DNA of 64,000 nucleotides from Amblyornis subalaris (taxonomy: Eukaryota; Chordata; Aves; Passeriformes; Ptilonorhynchidae). The stretch is from the NCBI GenBank assembly GCA_018881555.1, contig JACAXG010000007.1:4230643-4294642 (forward strand), written 5' to 3'. Below, piece after piece: positions 9,901 to 24,900 of the stretch; the first letter of the stretch is position 1, and every line of letters starts with the position of its first letter. Under the pieces are notes generated by a model. That model had not been told where the DNA came from. It did not search any database and saw nothing but the letters and a program-made list of their open reading frames with translations. Made by a program: the position numbers and the translations under genes.

Positions 9901-12900
9901 GGGCTTGCTGTCTCAGTTCTCATACTGTCAGTTTGCTTCTGAAAGGAACATTTGTTCAGAGCCTGTGCATTAGAATTCACGCTCACCCTCGCACTGCATT
10001 TTAGTTACAAATGCTGTGCTTTCTTTCCTACCACAGCCTCCACAGGTCTGGTACATCTCTGTTCAATACAGTGATTTCTTTCCCCTTGCTTCCTTTGTGC
10101 TCTGTCATGTATAAAGATTAGCTATGAGTGTGTCATACAAAATACTGTCAGTCGTCCTTTTTTTCCCCCCCCCCGACCCCCATCTCTGGAGATACCAGGG
10201 CAGGGGACCCAGTACTGTCACAGCAGTGCTGCCTCACCCGCCTGCTCTGTTAATGTCCCCTATTTTCTTGCTGCTGCAGTCACTGTGCCCTTAACGATGG
10301 GAAACCCAGGCACCAGGGGAAGAGGAGGCTGCCACAGGGCCTCTTTCTATTGCTGCAAGTCATTAATATGCAGACCTAATGAGACTTGAGAAGAGCCAAG
10401 AGTCTCTGGAGCTCCCTGCTTCTTGCAGGGCTTCATGCTAAGTGAACAGAGTGTCTATTTTGTGTCTGGGAACCTGACAACAAACCAGGTCTTGCCAGAA
10501 GTTTACATCTGAACACAGAGCCTCTTTGATTTTTGGCCTATATATGGCGTATGATTTATTATTGTTTTAAAAAGCCATGTATTTAGCCTCCCCCCACCCT
10601 TTCTTTTGCACTGTTTCTGATGCAGCAATCAGTGCTACTGAGTTATAAAAAGCTCCCTCTCCTCCTGCCCTCCCTGCATTCCTGGGTTTTTTTTGTCTTT
10701 TACGCATTTTACTGCAGCAGTCATCTCCATGAACATTTCAATCAGCTTAGTCCCTCAACATAATGAACCATAATAACCAAACAGGAGAGAAAAGAATAAA
10801 CATCTGCAGAAGGGGCTGGATTTGACTGATGGTGGGAATATAATCATATAGTTGCACATCAACTGAAAGCTATTTTCTTTTAGATGCATTCTGTGCTGTT
10901 ATTGTTGTGCCTCTGTTCTGTATTCTTTCCCTCCATTTTAAAAGTAGCCTATGAATACTTGTCATATTTGGCATTGATCCTTAGTGGGGTAAATTCTTCT
11001 TCATTTCTATTTTATCAAATAGAGGGGAAAAAACCCCTATTCTGTACTTTTAAATAATGTCAAATCATTGAAGAATCTGATGTGATTTGTGGACTTCTGT
11101 GTCTTCAATGGTGATGACATAGGAAGTAATGAAAGCTGACAATTAGGCTTGGGCTACTTACAATTAGTAGTTTGAAATAAAAACTCAGAATACACAGAAC
11201 TTCAATTTTGTATATTGGTGCTGTGATTTGAGAATAATTTGCATACACCATTTTTTTTAGTGCTAGTCCCAGATATATATTTAAATACTAATCTCTAGAA
11301 ATTGCTTTAATCTTCCACATACATGTTATATACTGTTTCTTTAAGTTTTGGGCTGAATCATGCTGTCTTGATGCAAAGAATGTGGCCTTTTACCTCAGGG
11401 ATGAAAAGATATTTTGACATAAAAACCTCACTTTTGCTCTTAGCTTTTGGTGATGAATTCTATAGGAAAAAAAGGAGCATAAATCTTGTTTGATCTCAAA
11501 TGGCTAGAAGAAATACAGAGGGAATGCCTTCGCAGGTTTTTTTGGTCATTCTGGTACTCTATAATCAATTATTTCTAAATTACTGAAGGAAAACACACTG
11601 AGTGATAACATGGCAGCACTTGGGGCTGGTTTTTTTCCAGGTTGTTACCTGATACTGTGGAGCATCATATTTGTTTTCAAAAGCATCTAAAAATATTTAG
11701 CAGGTAATTCACATTGACAGACAAAACTCATTCCCCACCAGTTTTAGTCAGCAGCATGTTCTGCTGGCAAAACATCTTTTTACTGTTCTGTACATGACTT
11801 CTGTCACTAGTGAGCAATCCTGTGGCACACAAGTAGCTGTTCTGTAGTAGTCCATTGCTATCCAAGATGGGTGTCAAAAGTCATCAGTTATTAACTGGGA
11901 AGGAAAACATGCAGGATGGAAATCCATCACTCTGTCATAGCTTTATCTTGCACAATTATTTAGTGAAAATTCTAAACTATGTTGTTCTGCATATCATGAA
12001 ATGTTTTCTTGGGTTTTGAAATGAGATTATAGTTCACTTTTTCCCGAAATATGTTTTCTTAATAGTGATTTAATCATGTTTTAAATATTCTGAAATGTAT
12101 GTAAGGGATTCATGTTTTTCCCATTAAAGTACCACATGAATGCCTCATAATTATCCACCTTCTTACCTGCCTTGACATTGACGAAGTACTGAAGTACTGT
12201 CATCTGCTTTTGGCAGGGAATAGCAAGTAGTGGGATGCTCAAGAGCCTAATTTTGGTGGATTGAATAGTTATTTCATTGACTGGGAGAGCGATCTGAGCT
12301 TTTTGAAAAACGACTTTACAAAGGTGAAGAAGTGCAGGAAGTTTTTGGCAAAACAGAGGAGGGGTTTTCTCAAACCCTGAGTTCTAATGACTTCTTTGAA
12401 AGCTGTTGAGGGCAAAGCTGCTACTTGTTATAGAACAAACATAGCTCACACAACGCTGCTACCTATTATTAACACACTGTCTCTCAGCCGTGTTCTGTAG
12501 GAGTCATTCTTTAAGCATGAGGTTAGTTTATTTCCCATGGTTGATTAAATTCTTGGCCTCCCTCGTGAAACTGCCAGCTTGGGTGCCAATTAATACCCTG
12601 CATGTGTGTACATTTAAATGGTATGATTAGACACCTGTCCTGTAAGATTTGGACTCGTGCCATCAACTTCTTTCATATGGTTGCTCACTAGCTCCTTGGC
12701 TTTCTCAAGCAGAGCTCTTCACGCCAATTCCTTGAGAAAAGGGTAATACTGGTGCACTTCAGGGAGGAATGCCCAAGATGTGAAGCCAAGTAGAGGCACT
12801 GCCATGTGTCTACTGTAAAATGCATCAGCTTTTTTGATCTTTTTTCCAGACAGCTTACATTGGTGACTGGGCTGAAACCTAAAATTAGGCTTCTGCTAGC

Positions 12901-15900
12901 AGGCTTATGAAGGGAACTGATGAGGGTCTGATACAAAGGCACAGGGTGAAACACCGGCTCACACCTTTTAGCACAGATTAGGGAAACGCCACGAGGGTTC
13001 ATTACCGCAGAAGTGCTGCGATATTTCAGTGCCCATAAGGAGAAGAATGTGAGAAGTCAGAAGAAGAGTTTTAATGATAAAGGGACAGAGAAAACCAGTA
13101 TTTCTTCTGAGCCTACGCAGACTTGACAGCTAAATCCTGTTTTGAAGATCACTTGGGCAGAGGGTCTATCTCAGATAANGTAAGAGTGAACATGAAAATG
13201 GCTTGGAAAAGTGCTTTGACTCAAGCTAAGGGCTATTTCTATTTCTTTTTTTTCCTCATCTTCCTTGCCCTGCATGCTTAATAATGTTCACATCTCAGTG
13301 GTCCAGATAGGGCTTTGAAGTTGAGACTGGGAAGAGCTGAATATTGAAGATATTTGAGTCTTAATTCATGTTCTGATGCAGCTGAAGTCAGTTTTATCCA
13401 AGGCAGCACACCTATTACTTAGCAAGAAAGAGTGATAATAACTGTTTCATAAAGTCCAATTCTTCAGTAGATGAAGTCTTCTACAAAGCAGGTTAACATC
13501 ATTATCCCTATTTACCAACACAAAACATGAATCTTAGGGAAACGAGTGACTTGCTGAATGCTAATCTAACCAAACGAGTAGTTGTTCTGGTAAGGGAGCT
13601 CTGAAAAGGAGGCCTGGTTCCCTACATCACACCTATCTTCCATCTAGCCAGCACAGAAGAAACAGAAATGTCATTTAATTACAAGTAAAAGGCAAGGTTC
13701 TGAGAAAAATAACACATATTGGGGAAAAAACCCCTCTCAATAGCGGTGTTGCAAAAATACTTTGTCAACATTTAATTTGTATTTTTATTTTTTATTACAT
13801 CATTTACTCAGTAATACATATGAACAGGTGTTCACCTGTTGCTGTAAAAGCTTGTTGTATGGTTCTTCTCCCTTAATTAAATTAAGAAAGGGCATATTGT
13901 TTAAAAATGAGCTTAGGCCTAATTTTTGCTTCGAACAAAACTGTTTTTCAAACTAATTAAGACTCACAGAGAATTTTGATTTTTCTGCTTTTGAAACACG
14001 AAAAGGAAGCAAATTGGGAATATGCTTCCAAAATGCAGTGCTACCAAGTATCTGATTAAAAGCCCCTGAGTTCAGGTAATTCAGATACAGATATCAAATT
14101 TAATGAACACCTTTCCCAGTTTTTGGCAGCTTTTGAGGGAGGGGCAGGTGTTTGTTTTCCTTCAAAATCTGCAAAGCCAAGGTCGTGGGAGAGCTCATGT
14201 TGCCCACTAGCCCACCTGGCAATAAGACTGGAACAAATAGGAATGAACTCGTGGCCTTTGCCATGACTCGTTATATGTATGCTGCATTTGGAATAGTGCA
14301 GTGTTTATCGTTGTCAGAACTTCAGTGCACTACATTATCTGTTTGTGTCCACAAAGGGCATTTGAAATTCATGATTCAGAGTCACCTGTAAAATCTCAGT
14401 TTGTCTGTATGCAAGGTTTAATAGGATAACTAAGTGAAAAAATGCAAAGCATTTTTCTTTAATGTGAGTTTGTAATTATGATGGATATTTTAGTTCAGAA
14501 GGATCATATATATATATATAAAACACCAGATTTATGAGGGAGATGAGATGGAAGTGTTACGCTGCTGAACATTTCTTGCAGCTATAAATCAAGAACATGA
14601 TTCTTGGTGTATGAAGGAATCCTGTGCTGAGTGTCTTACTTCATTTGCCATGATATGTCCTTCCTTCTTGGAAAATAGCAAATAGCCTTTACCCATCCCC
14701 AGCCCTGTGTTAAATGTTTTTCAATTAGAACCAGAAAATTCTATACTATGGCCCACAGGAAAAAGGTGGAGGAAGAATAGCCAGCATTCATACCATAGGC
14801 AGTGTAAATTGCATGGCTGCCCAGGGATTTTGAAAATAGGCTGCTAATTTGAATTTCTTTTCTGTCACAATACTAAACCCAAGGGCTTGGTTCTGCACCT
14901 GTTAAATTCTTAGGGACTGTTGTGACTGATTCGAGCTGGAACAACTCCTAACCCTTCCCTCTCAGAACATTTTGTTCCCATTCTAAACAAGCATTTACAT
15001 TTAGCTATATGTTCCAGCAGTGTATATTTAAATTCAGATGTATATAATTTTTTTTTCTTTGTACAAGTTCTCGTCTTCAAGGGGGAAAAAGTTTGCAGTA
15101 CAAGCTTACATTTTATATCCCTTATGTTCATGACTTTGTTTATTGAAAATCCTGATTTATAGTGGCTATAACATCCTTTTTATAATAAGCTGTTATATAA
15201 TACTATTCAGTGCACTGCAGTAGACAAGCAGTATTCAAAAGGGAACAAAAAAAAATATTTGGATAGAGACATTTTGCAGTTTAGCAGCTGATGTGAGAAC
15301 AAAATAGTAAAATGGAGGGTAATTTTCCAGGTGAAATAAAGGGAAGAAAAGGGTATATATTTAAATACATATATTTAAAACAATATTATTCTACTTTCTC
15401 CCTCCCCGTTGACTAAAGAATATAATTTAGTATTTATCCTTAAGTTTTTATTTCTCCTACTGTCTTTCAGGAAAGGTTGAATGAATATGGTCACTGATAC
15501 TCTTTTAGCAAAATGGAACTGTAATCATTTTCCTATTAGATGTAGGGCTGTTTGTTTTTTTGCGGCTTTGCTAGGAAGTCTGCAAATTGAAATAACCATT
15601 TTGTGTTTATTGTCCCTTAAATCTTTGGAAAGGCAAAAAGTTAGATTCATAAAATGTGTCTTTTCTTGCAAAAGAGAGATTTTTTTGCAGACATTTCAAT
15701 ACATAAGATACACTTACACATGGTTTTATAGACACTGTTAGACACTAATTTCTTTCTGGGAAGCCTGCATCTAAATATTTCTTTTCAGTCTTTGATAGCT
15801 TCTCCCANTACAGAATTTATATTTATGCTATTTTTCTCCTTGCCTGTTGATCTTCATCTGATTCTTTAAGCATATCTGCAGTTCACATTGGCATTCTTCA

Positions 15901-18900
15901 GCAGTTCACTGATCAGAAATTTATTTTCAGACTTCTGCATGCCAATTATCAGGGCAAGCTTCTAATCAAAACTGGACCTGGCATTGTATATTGCTTAATT
16001 TAAAATTAAAAAGTCATTATAAAGTGAGATTAATCTGAGATAAAAAGCTTTTATTTTTCATTTCCTCATGGGTTTTTTTTCTGTCTAAATGATTGCCTTT
16101 AGTACTCAAGCACTTGTTGATACCTCATAATCATTGTTCCTTTCTGAGTAGATTGTTTTTTGTAGTGTGAGATATTACATAAATATTATTAATATAATTC
16201 AAATTATAGTTCAAAACTGTGGTAGAATTCTTAATACTAATCCTCACATTGGAGATCAGGCTAATCCAGTTCTTTACAATGTTGGCTGGTGAATGAGCTA
16301 CATTACATGAATCCCATTACAGAATCATAGAATGAGCTCAGTTGGAAAAGACCTTTGAGATCAAGTCCAACCTGTGACCTAACACCACCTTGTCAAACAG
16401 AGCATGGCGCTGAGTGCCACGTCCAGTCTTCCCTTGAACACCTCCAGGGACGGTGACTCCACCACCTCCCTGGGCAGCCCTTTCCAATGACCAGTCACCC
16501 TTTCTGTGAAGAAATTCTTCCTAACATCCAGCCTGAACTTCCCCTGGCACAGATTATGTCCTCTTGTCCTGTATTACAGCTGTTCAGACTTTTTTCCTAT
16601 TTCTGTTGCAAGTAGTGTCATTTTTTGTAATTCTAATGAAATGCTTGTAAGTGCAATGTTTATAACAGATTTAGTTCAGTTTTGGCATACACCTAAGACA
16701 TTCAGTTCTCTTTATAAATACAACAGAAGGGTGTTTCTTTACTGTTCTGCTTTTCTGTATGATGTTGAAGATTGTGTTGGTTTAACCCAAACAGCAGCTA
16801 AGCCCCACACAGTTGCTTGCTCACTCCCCTAGGCCCAGCGGGATTCCAGTGGGAGGAGAATTGGAAAAAAGTAAAACTTGTGGGCTGAGATTAGAATAGT
16901 TTAATAATTGAAATAAAGTAAATGTAATAATAGTAACGAAAAGGAGAAAGAGAGAGGAGCGAAACTGAAGACAGAGAAGTGATGCACACCACTTATGGAT
17001 GCTCAGCCCAGCCCTGAGCAGGGATTGGTCCCTCCCTGCCAGCTCTCCCGGTTTATATAGTGGGCATGGTGCTCTGTGGTATGGAATATCCCTTTGGCCA
17101 GCTGACATCAGCTGTCCTGGCTGTGCTCCCTCCCAGCTTCTTGTGCATTTCCTCACTGGCAGAGCAGGGGCCACTGCAATGTCCCTGATTTAGTGCAAGC
17201 ACTGCTGAGCAACTACTGAAACATTAATGTGTTGCCAGCATTATGCTCATACTGAAACCAAAACACAGTGCTGCACCAGCTACTAAGAAGAAAACGAACT
17301 CTATCCTATCCAAAAGCAGGACAAACCAACGTGGAGATGCTGGTATTTGTTTTGCTCTATCCCTGTGATTTCGTACACCATTCCTCTCAAAACAGGTATA
17401 ATCCAACAACTTAGTGAGTCATAGTCAGGAAATATTCTTTTGAAAGGCTGATCTGAAAGTAGTCAAAAGCAGCATAGCTTGTCATTCGAGATCTTAATAG
17501 CATTAAAGGATTTGTAAGCAAACAGTTTCATGTTGGCACAGACAATTGTTTGCTTATATAGGGGAAGCATTGACAATTTTTTCAACAGTATCCACAGCCA
17601 CATCACACTGGACTACGGGTACCTTTGTACTGCTAATTGCAGGATTTTTTTATAGGATTCTGCCCCATTTCTTGGATGACCTGATGATAGGAAGGACTGC
17701 TGCAGTAGCAATGAAAACTGTCTCTGAAAGAGTGATGTAACAATTGATTAAATAAGCTCTCCTGATCACTTGAAAGCTCAATTCCTACTTTGTAACATCT
17801 GCTTTTAATATCGATGGGCTCCATCTGTATACCAGCATATGCACAGATAGTTCCTTTATAGGACTCATTAGTGTTTCATTTCATAAATGAAATCCTGTGA
17901 TTCCTCAATCCGGACATTTGATTTCTTTGCTCAGAGACACATTTATGTAGAAACAATTCCTTCAAGTTCTTAAGCAAGTGTTTTCAACCGGTGAACCACA
18001 GGCACCAGCCTACAAGCAGAATTGAGCCTTGTACGAATGGGTTCTAAACAGTGAGATCTGCAAGTGATCTTGTGAGCTAGAACACTGATGCTCTTCTTCT
18101 TGTGGTATTTTTGTGTGTGTGTGTGACATTCTGGCATTTAGTTAGGCTTGTTAAAGGGTGTCTTTGACTTCTGAAGANCGGACAATCAGATTTTTTTTGT
18201 GGTGTTGTTGAGGAGATGAAACTAGCNGAAGAAGTTCTTACGGCGTTTCTCTCTCCACTTCTCCTTCCTTGGCATAATCTTTCTTATCTGTCAGCAGCCN
18301 CTCGTGATGCCGAAGCTTATATCTGCAGTTTCTTTTTCTTTCATGCTTGCAGGCATGGATCTCTTCTCCAATTGCACAGAGGAATGTAAAGCACTGGGCC
18401 ACTCAGATCGGTGCTGGATGCCTTCCTTTGTTCCATCCGATGGACGCCAGGCTGCGGATTACCGCAGCAATCTGCACGTTCCTGGCATGGACTCCGTTCC
18501 AGACACTGAAGTGTTTGAAACGCCAGAAGCCCAGCCCGGGGCGGAAAGGTCCTTCTCCACCTTCGGCAAAGAGAAGGCNCTGCACAACAGCCTGGAAAGG
18601 AAGGAGTTCGATGGACTGCTGTCTAATACACGAGCGCCTTACAAACCACCATATTTGAGTAAGTACCGTTCAGCAGGCTGTCTGAGGGCGTTCCCTTTGC
18701 GGGAATAAGGATCAGCTCTTTCTGCTGTTCGCTCTAGGGGATAATACAGGCACAATTNTAGGAGCAGGAGGGGGAAAGTGGCTTCTCTTGGGTTCAGGCA
18801 CCGCTGAAGAAGGCATTGTTCAGTGCTTTTTAAAAAAAGACAAAATCTTGATTGTTTTTATGTGTGACATGATTGTCAACAACAAAAGTATCAGCTAATA

Positions 18901-21900
18901 CTAGTGGGGGAGTTGCTCAATGTTGTTTCCTGATGCTGGACTGTTTTCAAAATTTTCTTGGATAGATGGTTTAAACATTGACGTTGTCAGGCTAATGTTT
19001 TCTAAGACTAGAGTTAAATTGAGAGGACAGCCCTAGGAGCTTCTTTTTATAATTGAGATGTATCTTGCGAATAAACAGTATGTGTATTATTTCGAAGTAG
19101 CTATTTACCTAGTTTAAGGGTTTGGAAGGAAGAAGAGAAAACCTTTTGCATTCAGTCTGATCATCCTTCAGCCTACACNGGATTGACTCTTGTCAGTGCT
19201 CCTCTGCGCCTTCTGTCTCACTCCAAAATCTTGCCTCTTTCTTTAGACACCTTTTGACTATGGTTATGTGGCATGAAAGAGTGTGATAGATCTCAAAAAG
19301 ACCTTCATAATTCCTTTTGGAGTCTGAGCCAACTGTAGAACCCTTGAGTAGCACTTTGATCTAATACATCTTTTCATTCTATTTAGCTGCCTTCTGTATT
19401 TTATTAGAGACTGTAATTTCCTTGACTTCAAGAATTTATGATGTTTATCTCATCCAAATAAGCCAAACACGTTAACATTGCAATATCGACCCTTTTTAAA
19501 GCAACAGGGGTCTTTTAGGACAGCAGATTGGGGGGTAAAAAAAAAAAAAATCTCTTTGCATGGTATTAATTTATTTCTTTTCCTGAAGCATTTAGTTGTT
19601 CTGAGAGGTGCTGTGCTGGCTGATGTGTGAAGATCTTTGCTGCAGATCATTCTCAGCACAGACAGCTCAGTTCTCCCTTCATAATTAGCTGTCCTGGTAT
19701 TTTCATTCATTCAGGAGAGATCTTTTTACCGCTTTACTCTTTAGATGTACTTTACTGACAACTTTAAATTTGACTACCACTTCTGATATGTGAAAGCCAT
19801 TCCTACAAAAACCTGTCCTGACACAATCAGCTTATTTTGTGTGGGCTAAAATGTCGCGTGTCAATCATCCAGGCATATTCTAAAGACCAATGTGAAATTT
19901 CAGTACGACCTAACAACTTTTCAGTCTTTCTGAACTGATCTTCCGTCATTTACTTCTGCAAAACATTCTTTAGCACTAAGCCACAGTCTAGCAGTACTGA
20001 TTTCACCACTGTCAGCTCAGTTAAAAATTTAACTTTAATTTGATGGGTTTGGTAGCATCGTTAGGTGGCCTAATCACAACCGAGTTCTGGTGCAGCATGG
20101 ACGTTGCAATGATGATTGTTACCTGGTGACACCATGATGGTAGTTCTGTTCTGGTTTGTTCTAGGCCTGGCAGTTTTATTTCAGATAACNATGACATTTT
20201 ATTGACAGTTTTGGGATTTTAAATTTTGTTACACAAACATAAGTAGTTTTGTTGAACANTGTCTTCACATAGAGACATTTCTCTACGTTTTACACTTTTC
20301 TGGTGCAAGGGCGTAAACAATTGGAAGTAAAATGTCAGAAGTAACCAATATAAATGAGTGTTGTTACNTAACCCACACTTGAGAATCCAGATTTAGTTTT
20401 GCTTTTTTACCTTGAACCTCAAAGCTGAAATTTCTACAAAACAAAAGTGATGTTCCTCTGGTTTATTTTCCCTTATTTGGTATTTTCTTTATTTTAGATT
20501 ATAGTTGTATAGCAAAGAACAGGAGCAACAAAAAGAAAGTGAGCACAGTAGTTGTAGCAATCAGTAAATAATCTATTATTAATAATGTATTCAATGAATA
20601 AGGCAAGAGAAATATATGAGAGGAAGTTGATTCAGAAAGGAACTTTAGTTGATTTACTGGGTAATTGCAATTAAAAATAAAAGTAAATTCAACTTCATAT
20701 CACAGAAGACCATGCCAAAAACAGTTTGCCAGTAGAATGATTTTTTAAAAGAAGTAATCAAAATGTATGAAACAGATCCCTCATATTAAGAAAAAATACT
20801 GTATAAAAAGTTATAGCATGTATGAAAATAGCCACATGAAAAATGAGTAACAAACAAAAAAAAAGTGTATTGCAGAATGCAAAAACTATTTGAACTTAAA
20901 AGNTCCCCTTAAGAAAAAAAAAGATTCTAAAAGAAAATTATCAGAAAAGAGCATAAATTCTAACAAGTTTTAGGGTAGTAATTAGTGAACATAAGAGGGA
21001 CTTCTTAGAGCAAATAGCCCAAGGCATGCAAACANTATAGACAACTTTTCAGATGTCAGGTGTGGGAAGCTAGAGAGAGGAGTGGTGGGTCTCTTGGGCT
21101 GCAGTTAGTGAGGACAAGGACGTGGCAGGGTTTCTAAGCTGTTNCTTTGCATTTGTATTTACCCAAGGAGGGACAGAGAAAAACAGGTGTCTCTAGGAAG
21201 GCACCCATCCTGGGCAAGCATTTTAAGTAAATGTGTGAGAAATGGAAGAGGATGTTGTTGAAAAATCGGCTAAAATAAATAGAAAGAATTCAGTGGATTG
21301 TGTGTTCCTTTAAGTTTCAGCTTCTAACAAGATCTATTAACCAAACAATGTCAGAAGTTGTGTTTATCATTTAAAAGTATGCTAGAAAACCTTGTCGAGA
21401 CCAGTGGGAAGCCTCAGCATAAGACACATTTGTAATTTAGGGGTTTTAGGAACAAGGTAACTGGCATCTGTCCAGGAAAGTAATACAGAAAGACTGCCAA
21501 TCTATTAGAATTTTGATAGAGTGAGTGAGAATTAATCAATAGAGTGTATTTGAACTGTCAAAAAAACCCTTTTGCACAGCTTCTGTGTGGTAGANGAAGC
21601 TCCTAAAGTAATCAAGTGTTGTCGTAGGACGCAGCATTTCCAGACTCTGTGCCTAAGCTGAAAAAATCATAAGGACAAAGGAACATTTCAGCAGAAGCAG
21701 AGTTCCCCAAACATTCATGCAGAAATCCATAGAGTTTAAAAAACCTTAATTATCTAGAAACAGCGATCAGAAAAAGGGGTCGGTGTCTGCAGATGACGTG
21801 AGGTGGTTTGGGTCCATCGAGTCTNGAGCAGCACATACCCCTGATGTGCAGTGAAGCCTCCCCTGCCTCTGAGGTCCCTGGCTCTGGGATGGAGAGCTGC

Positions 21901-24900
21901 AGAGCCATGTCAGCACACTGGGATGGCTGAGGAGCTGGGCTGGAGCTGTGCTGTCAGTGAATAGGTCCAAATGTTAACTGGTAGCTCCGTGTGGAGCTTT
22001 CACAGTGCCACAGGAGTGTGACTGCTTCGGGACTCCTGCACTGTCTTCCAATGGGGACATTCAGTGCAGAACCTTAGGACAGATAAATGAAGAAGGTGAT
22101 GTATATTATCATGAGAAATTTGAATTCATCTTGAGAAAAAAGGCCTGAGAAGTTTCCCCCAATGTGCAAAGCCTCCAAGAAGGACATAAAATACCAGGTT
22201 GTAAAAAAGGAGTTGAATTGAAAATACACTAGAAAAAGTGCTACAAAACCCCTACACAGATCACGTCGCTATGTTGCTCTAGACAGCCTATTCGTTCCAT
22301 AGAAACACACGGCATAACGGCAACAATGCTGAAAATAATTCCATGCAAAGTCATATCAAAAGCTTGGTGCTAATTAAAGTAGACAAGCTGTGATAGGGAC
22401 ATGAAGCAAAGGAGGCTGCATGGAAACAGAGAAGGTGAGCTGCAGGCTTCCCTTTGCTGTGCTCAGTAACAGGAGAGCAGCAGGGCAGCACGACAACCGA
22501 GGGGCAGCAAGGCCACGAACTGATCAGACCATACCCATTTGATAAAATGACGCCCATTTGACACTAATCACAGTGACCTGTTGAACTCGTGCTGCATGAT
22601 GGAAATTAAAGGCTTAATGTAGTGGGCATTTGGGTATTTCGTTCCCTGTGGCTGGAGGTTTAGGTCGTTGCTTGGATAAGCGAAAACAGCAGCTGTATTA
22701 CAAATTATAATGCAGAAAAATACATAAATCCTCATACCTGACAGAGTTTCTTTATGTTCCATCATCAAATTTTCAGCTTGCTGGTCTAAGCCATTTGACT
22801 TACATGTGCATCAATTTCCACATAAACATATATATTCTGTGTATGAGAATATGAGCAGAATATACTCTCAGTGGATTTCTATGTACTCAAATAATACATT
22901 TTGAAGAATATATTTTTTATATATGCTTTAAATAATTACTAAGAGTGCAAGTTATAGAATTGTGATGAGATCAGTAAGTGTAGGGTTTTGGAAAATAGTT
23001 TTCTTACAGAATGACTCCNGGATTCTCTTAAATTATGTATTCTTCTTACTGTGTAACTAACACTTGGTACTTCTTGTTAATCCACGTGGTTTGAACACGG
23101 CCTTTCTGCAGACAGTTAAGAAATTTTCATAATAACTTGAATGTTTATGTAACATAAAAGAGATTCTGAACTTGACTGGAGAAAATAAAATCAGTGAAAC
23201 AGCACTGGCGAGGAAAATAAAATGTAGCTTTTAAAGAATTCTTATATTTTTAAAATAGATTCTAACCATTTCTATGTATTTTTTCATTCAGTGGTGGTTA
23301 TATTAGCCATTATTTTTATAAGTAATATTACTATAGTTACCAAAACTCATAATCCAAGATTGAAACTCTGTTGGACCAGATTCTGTAGTATATAAAGCAG
23401 ACACTGTCTTTACAATGACTATCTGCTCTATTTCTAATACTTTTAACCACGTCCTGAGATGGTGGCAACAGTACCATTAAATCTGCCTCAGGAGTACTTT
23501 GGTCTATAATTGATGAGAAATAGCTTTCATTTTTTTAAATACAATTGTGGTTCATTCTAGATGAATACAGTGATTGCAATACCTTAGAGCTTTCCTAGTG
23601 TTACATACTGACATTAGCAGTAGAATAATTTTTCTTCCTATTAAAAGGTTAGGCTTTTTTTAATATACAAAACTAGTCAAAAATTGCCACAATAACTTTC
23701 TACGTAGAAATGCTTATTTTGCTCTAAAAAATTACTTTGGCAATGGTTAATCTACTTTGAAAGTAGGTTAAAATAAACTACATTAAGGGCACAATTTCCT
23801 GCATGAAATAACAGTATTTATACAAGGAGATATTCTGGAATAATAATTGTGTTCTAAAGCAGCCCCCTGGTTAGCTCTGCAACATTTTCTACACATACTC
23901 AAGAATTTTCATCCTCACTGATGAAACTGTATCATTATTGCCAACACCATCGACATATTTTATGTTTGAATCAGGATTTTATCATGTCAGGTAGGACATA
24001 GAGGATGAAACAGCTGGTCTCTTCCCCTAAGAGCTGATGTCTGAGCAAGGTGAATTGGAAAGGGGAAAAAGAGTCCCTTTCTTTGGACATTTTGATTTGT
24101 GTGGCATGGTTTCTAAACATCAGCACTGCCTTTCATAGATGCACATGGTTCTGGGCTTGCAGAGTCGGATGATTTGGATGAGGCTTGTCAGTGTCATCCA
24201 AAGAAATTAAAGTAAGCTTGGCCTCATTCCATGCCTCTGCTGCTTTGCNTGGATTGCCACTGGCTCCCTCTGCAGCAAGAGGTACCAGGAAGGTCTGACC
24301 ACGATTTGGTGTGAGCACAAGTCCCTGTGTTTCTGTGAAAGCACAGATGAAACCTGAGATTTTCTTTCTACAAAACATTTGTCACCTGCTCAACTTGACC
24401 TATCCAAGTCAGGCTGGTTTACAAGTGAAATTAAAAAGTTTTTTAAAGTCTTTTCACAGTTGAATGTTTAGGAATGGAACCATTAATTTGTTTAAAATAA
24501 TCTACCACAGAGCTAGCACCAAGCACAGTTTAACTTGCAGTCATTTTCCATCTCCCTGAATTNGATTAGAATAAATGACCTAGAGGAGAAAACTGTTCAA
24601 TCTTTATACCAGGAGAAGAAGTGCCTCACAATCCTTTGATTATTTTTCAAAGGAATAAAAAAAGTGCATGTAAATATTTATTGTGTATTTTGATCTAGTT
24701 AGGATCATAAAGGCCCATTTCTGTATGCCAGGATTTGTAACACAACATTTTCTGCTGATGTTTAACATAAATATTTGAAAAGATGTTTTGAGCAAGAAGT
24801 CTTCACTGTCTTGAAACAACTTTCAAAAAAAAAGAAAGAAATTACAATTTTGTACAGTCAATGTGATGGAGCAAGAATTTTCTTTGGCTCTTTATTTGTT

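Larger units (their letters stand above)
9207..18352 (+). other. PCDH10: PCDH10 intron 3
   Basis: About 9.1 kb, AT-rich, from GTAAGT to the acceptor 'tcatgcttgcag'. It contains one CR1 copy (16321-16572), one ERV-type LTR (16773-17323), a short (TA)n at 14507-14521 and a possible decayed MIR-like segment near 13480-13620. There is a C-rich tract at about 10166-10180. Open frames are at most 134 codons and are spurious apart from the one ending in exon 4. Enhancers may well be present but I cannot identify any from sequence alone. Confidence 0.8.
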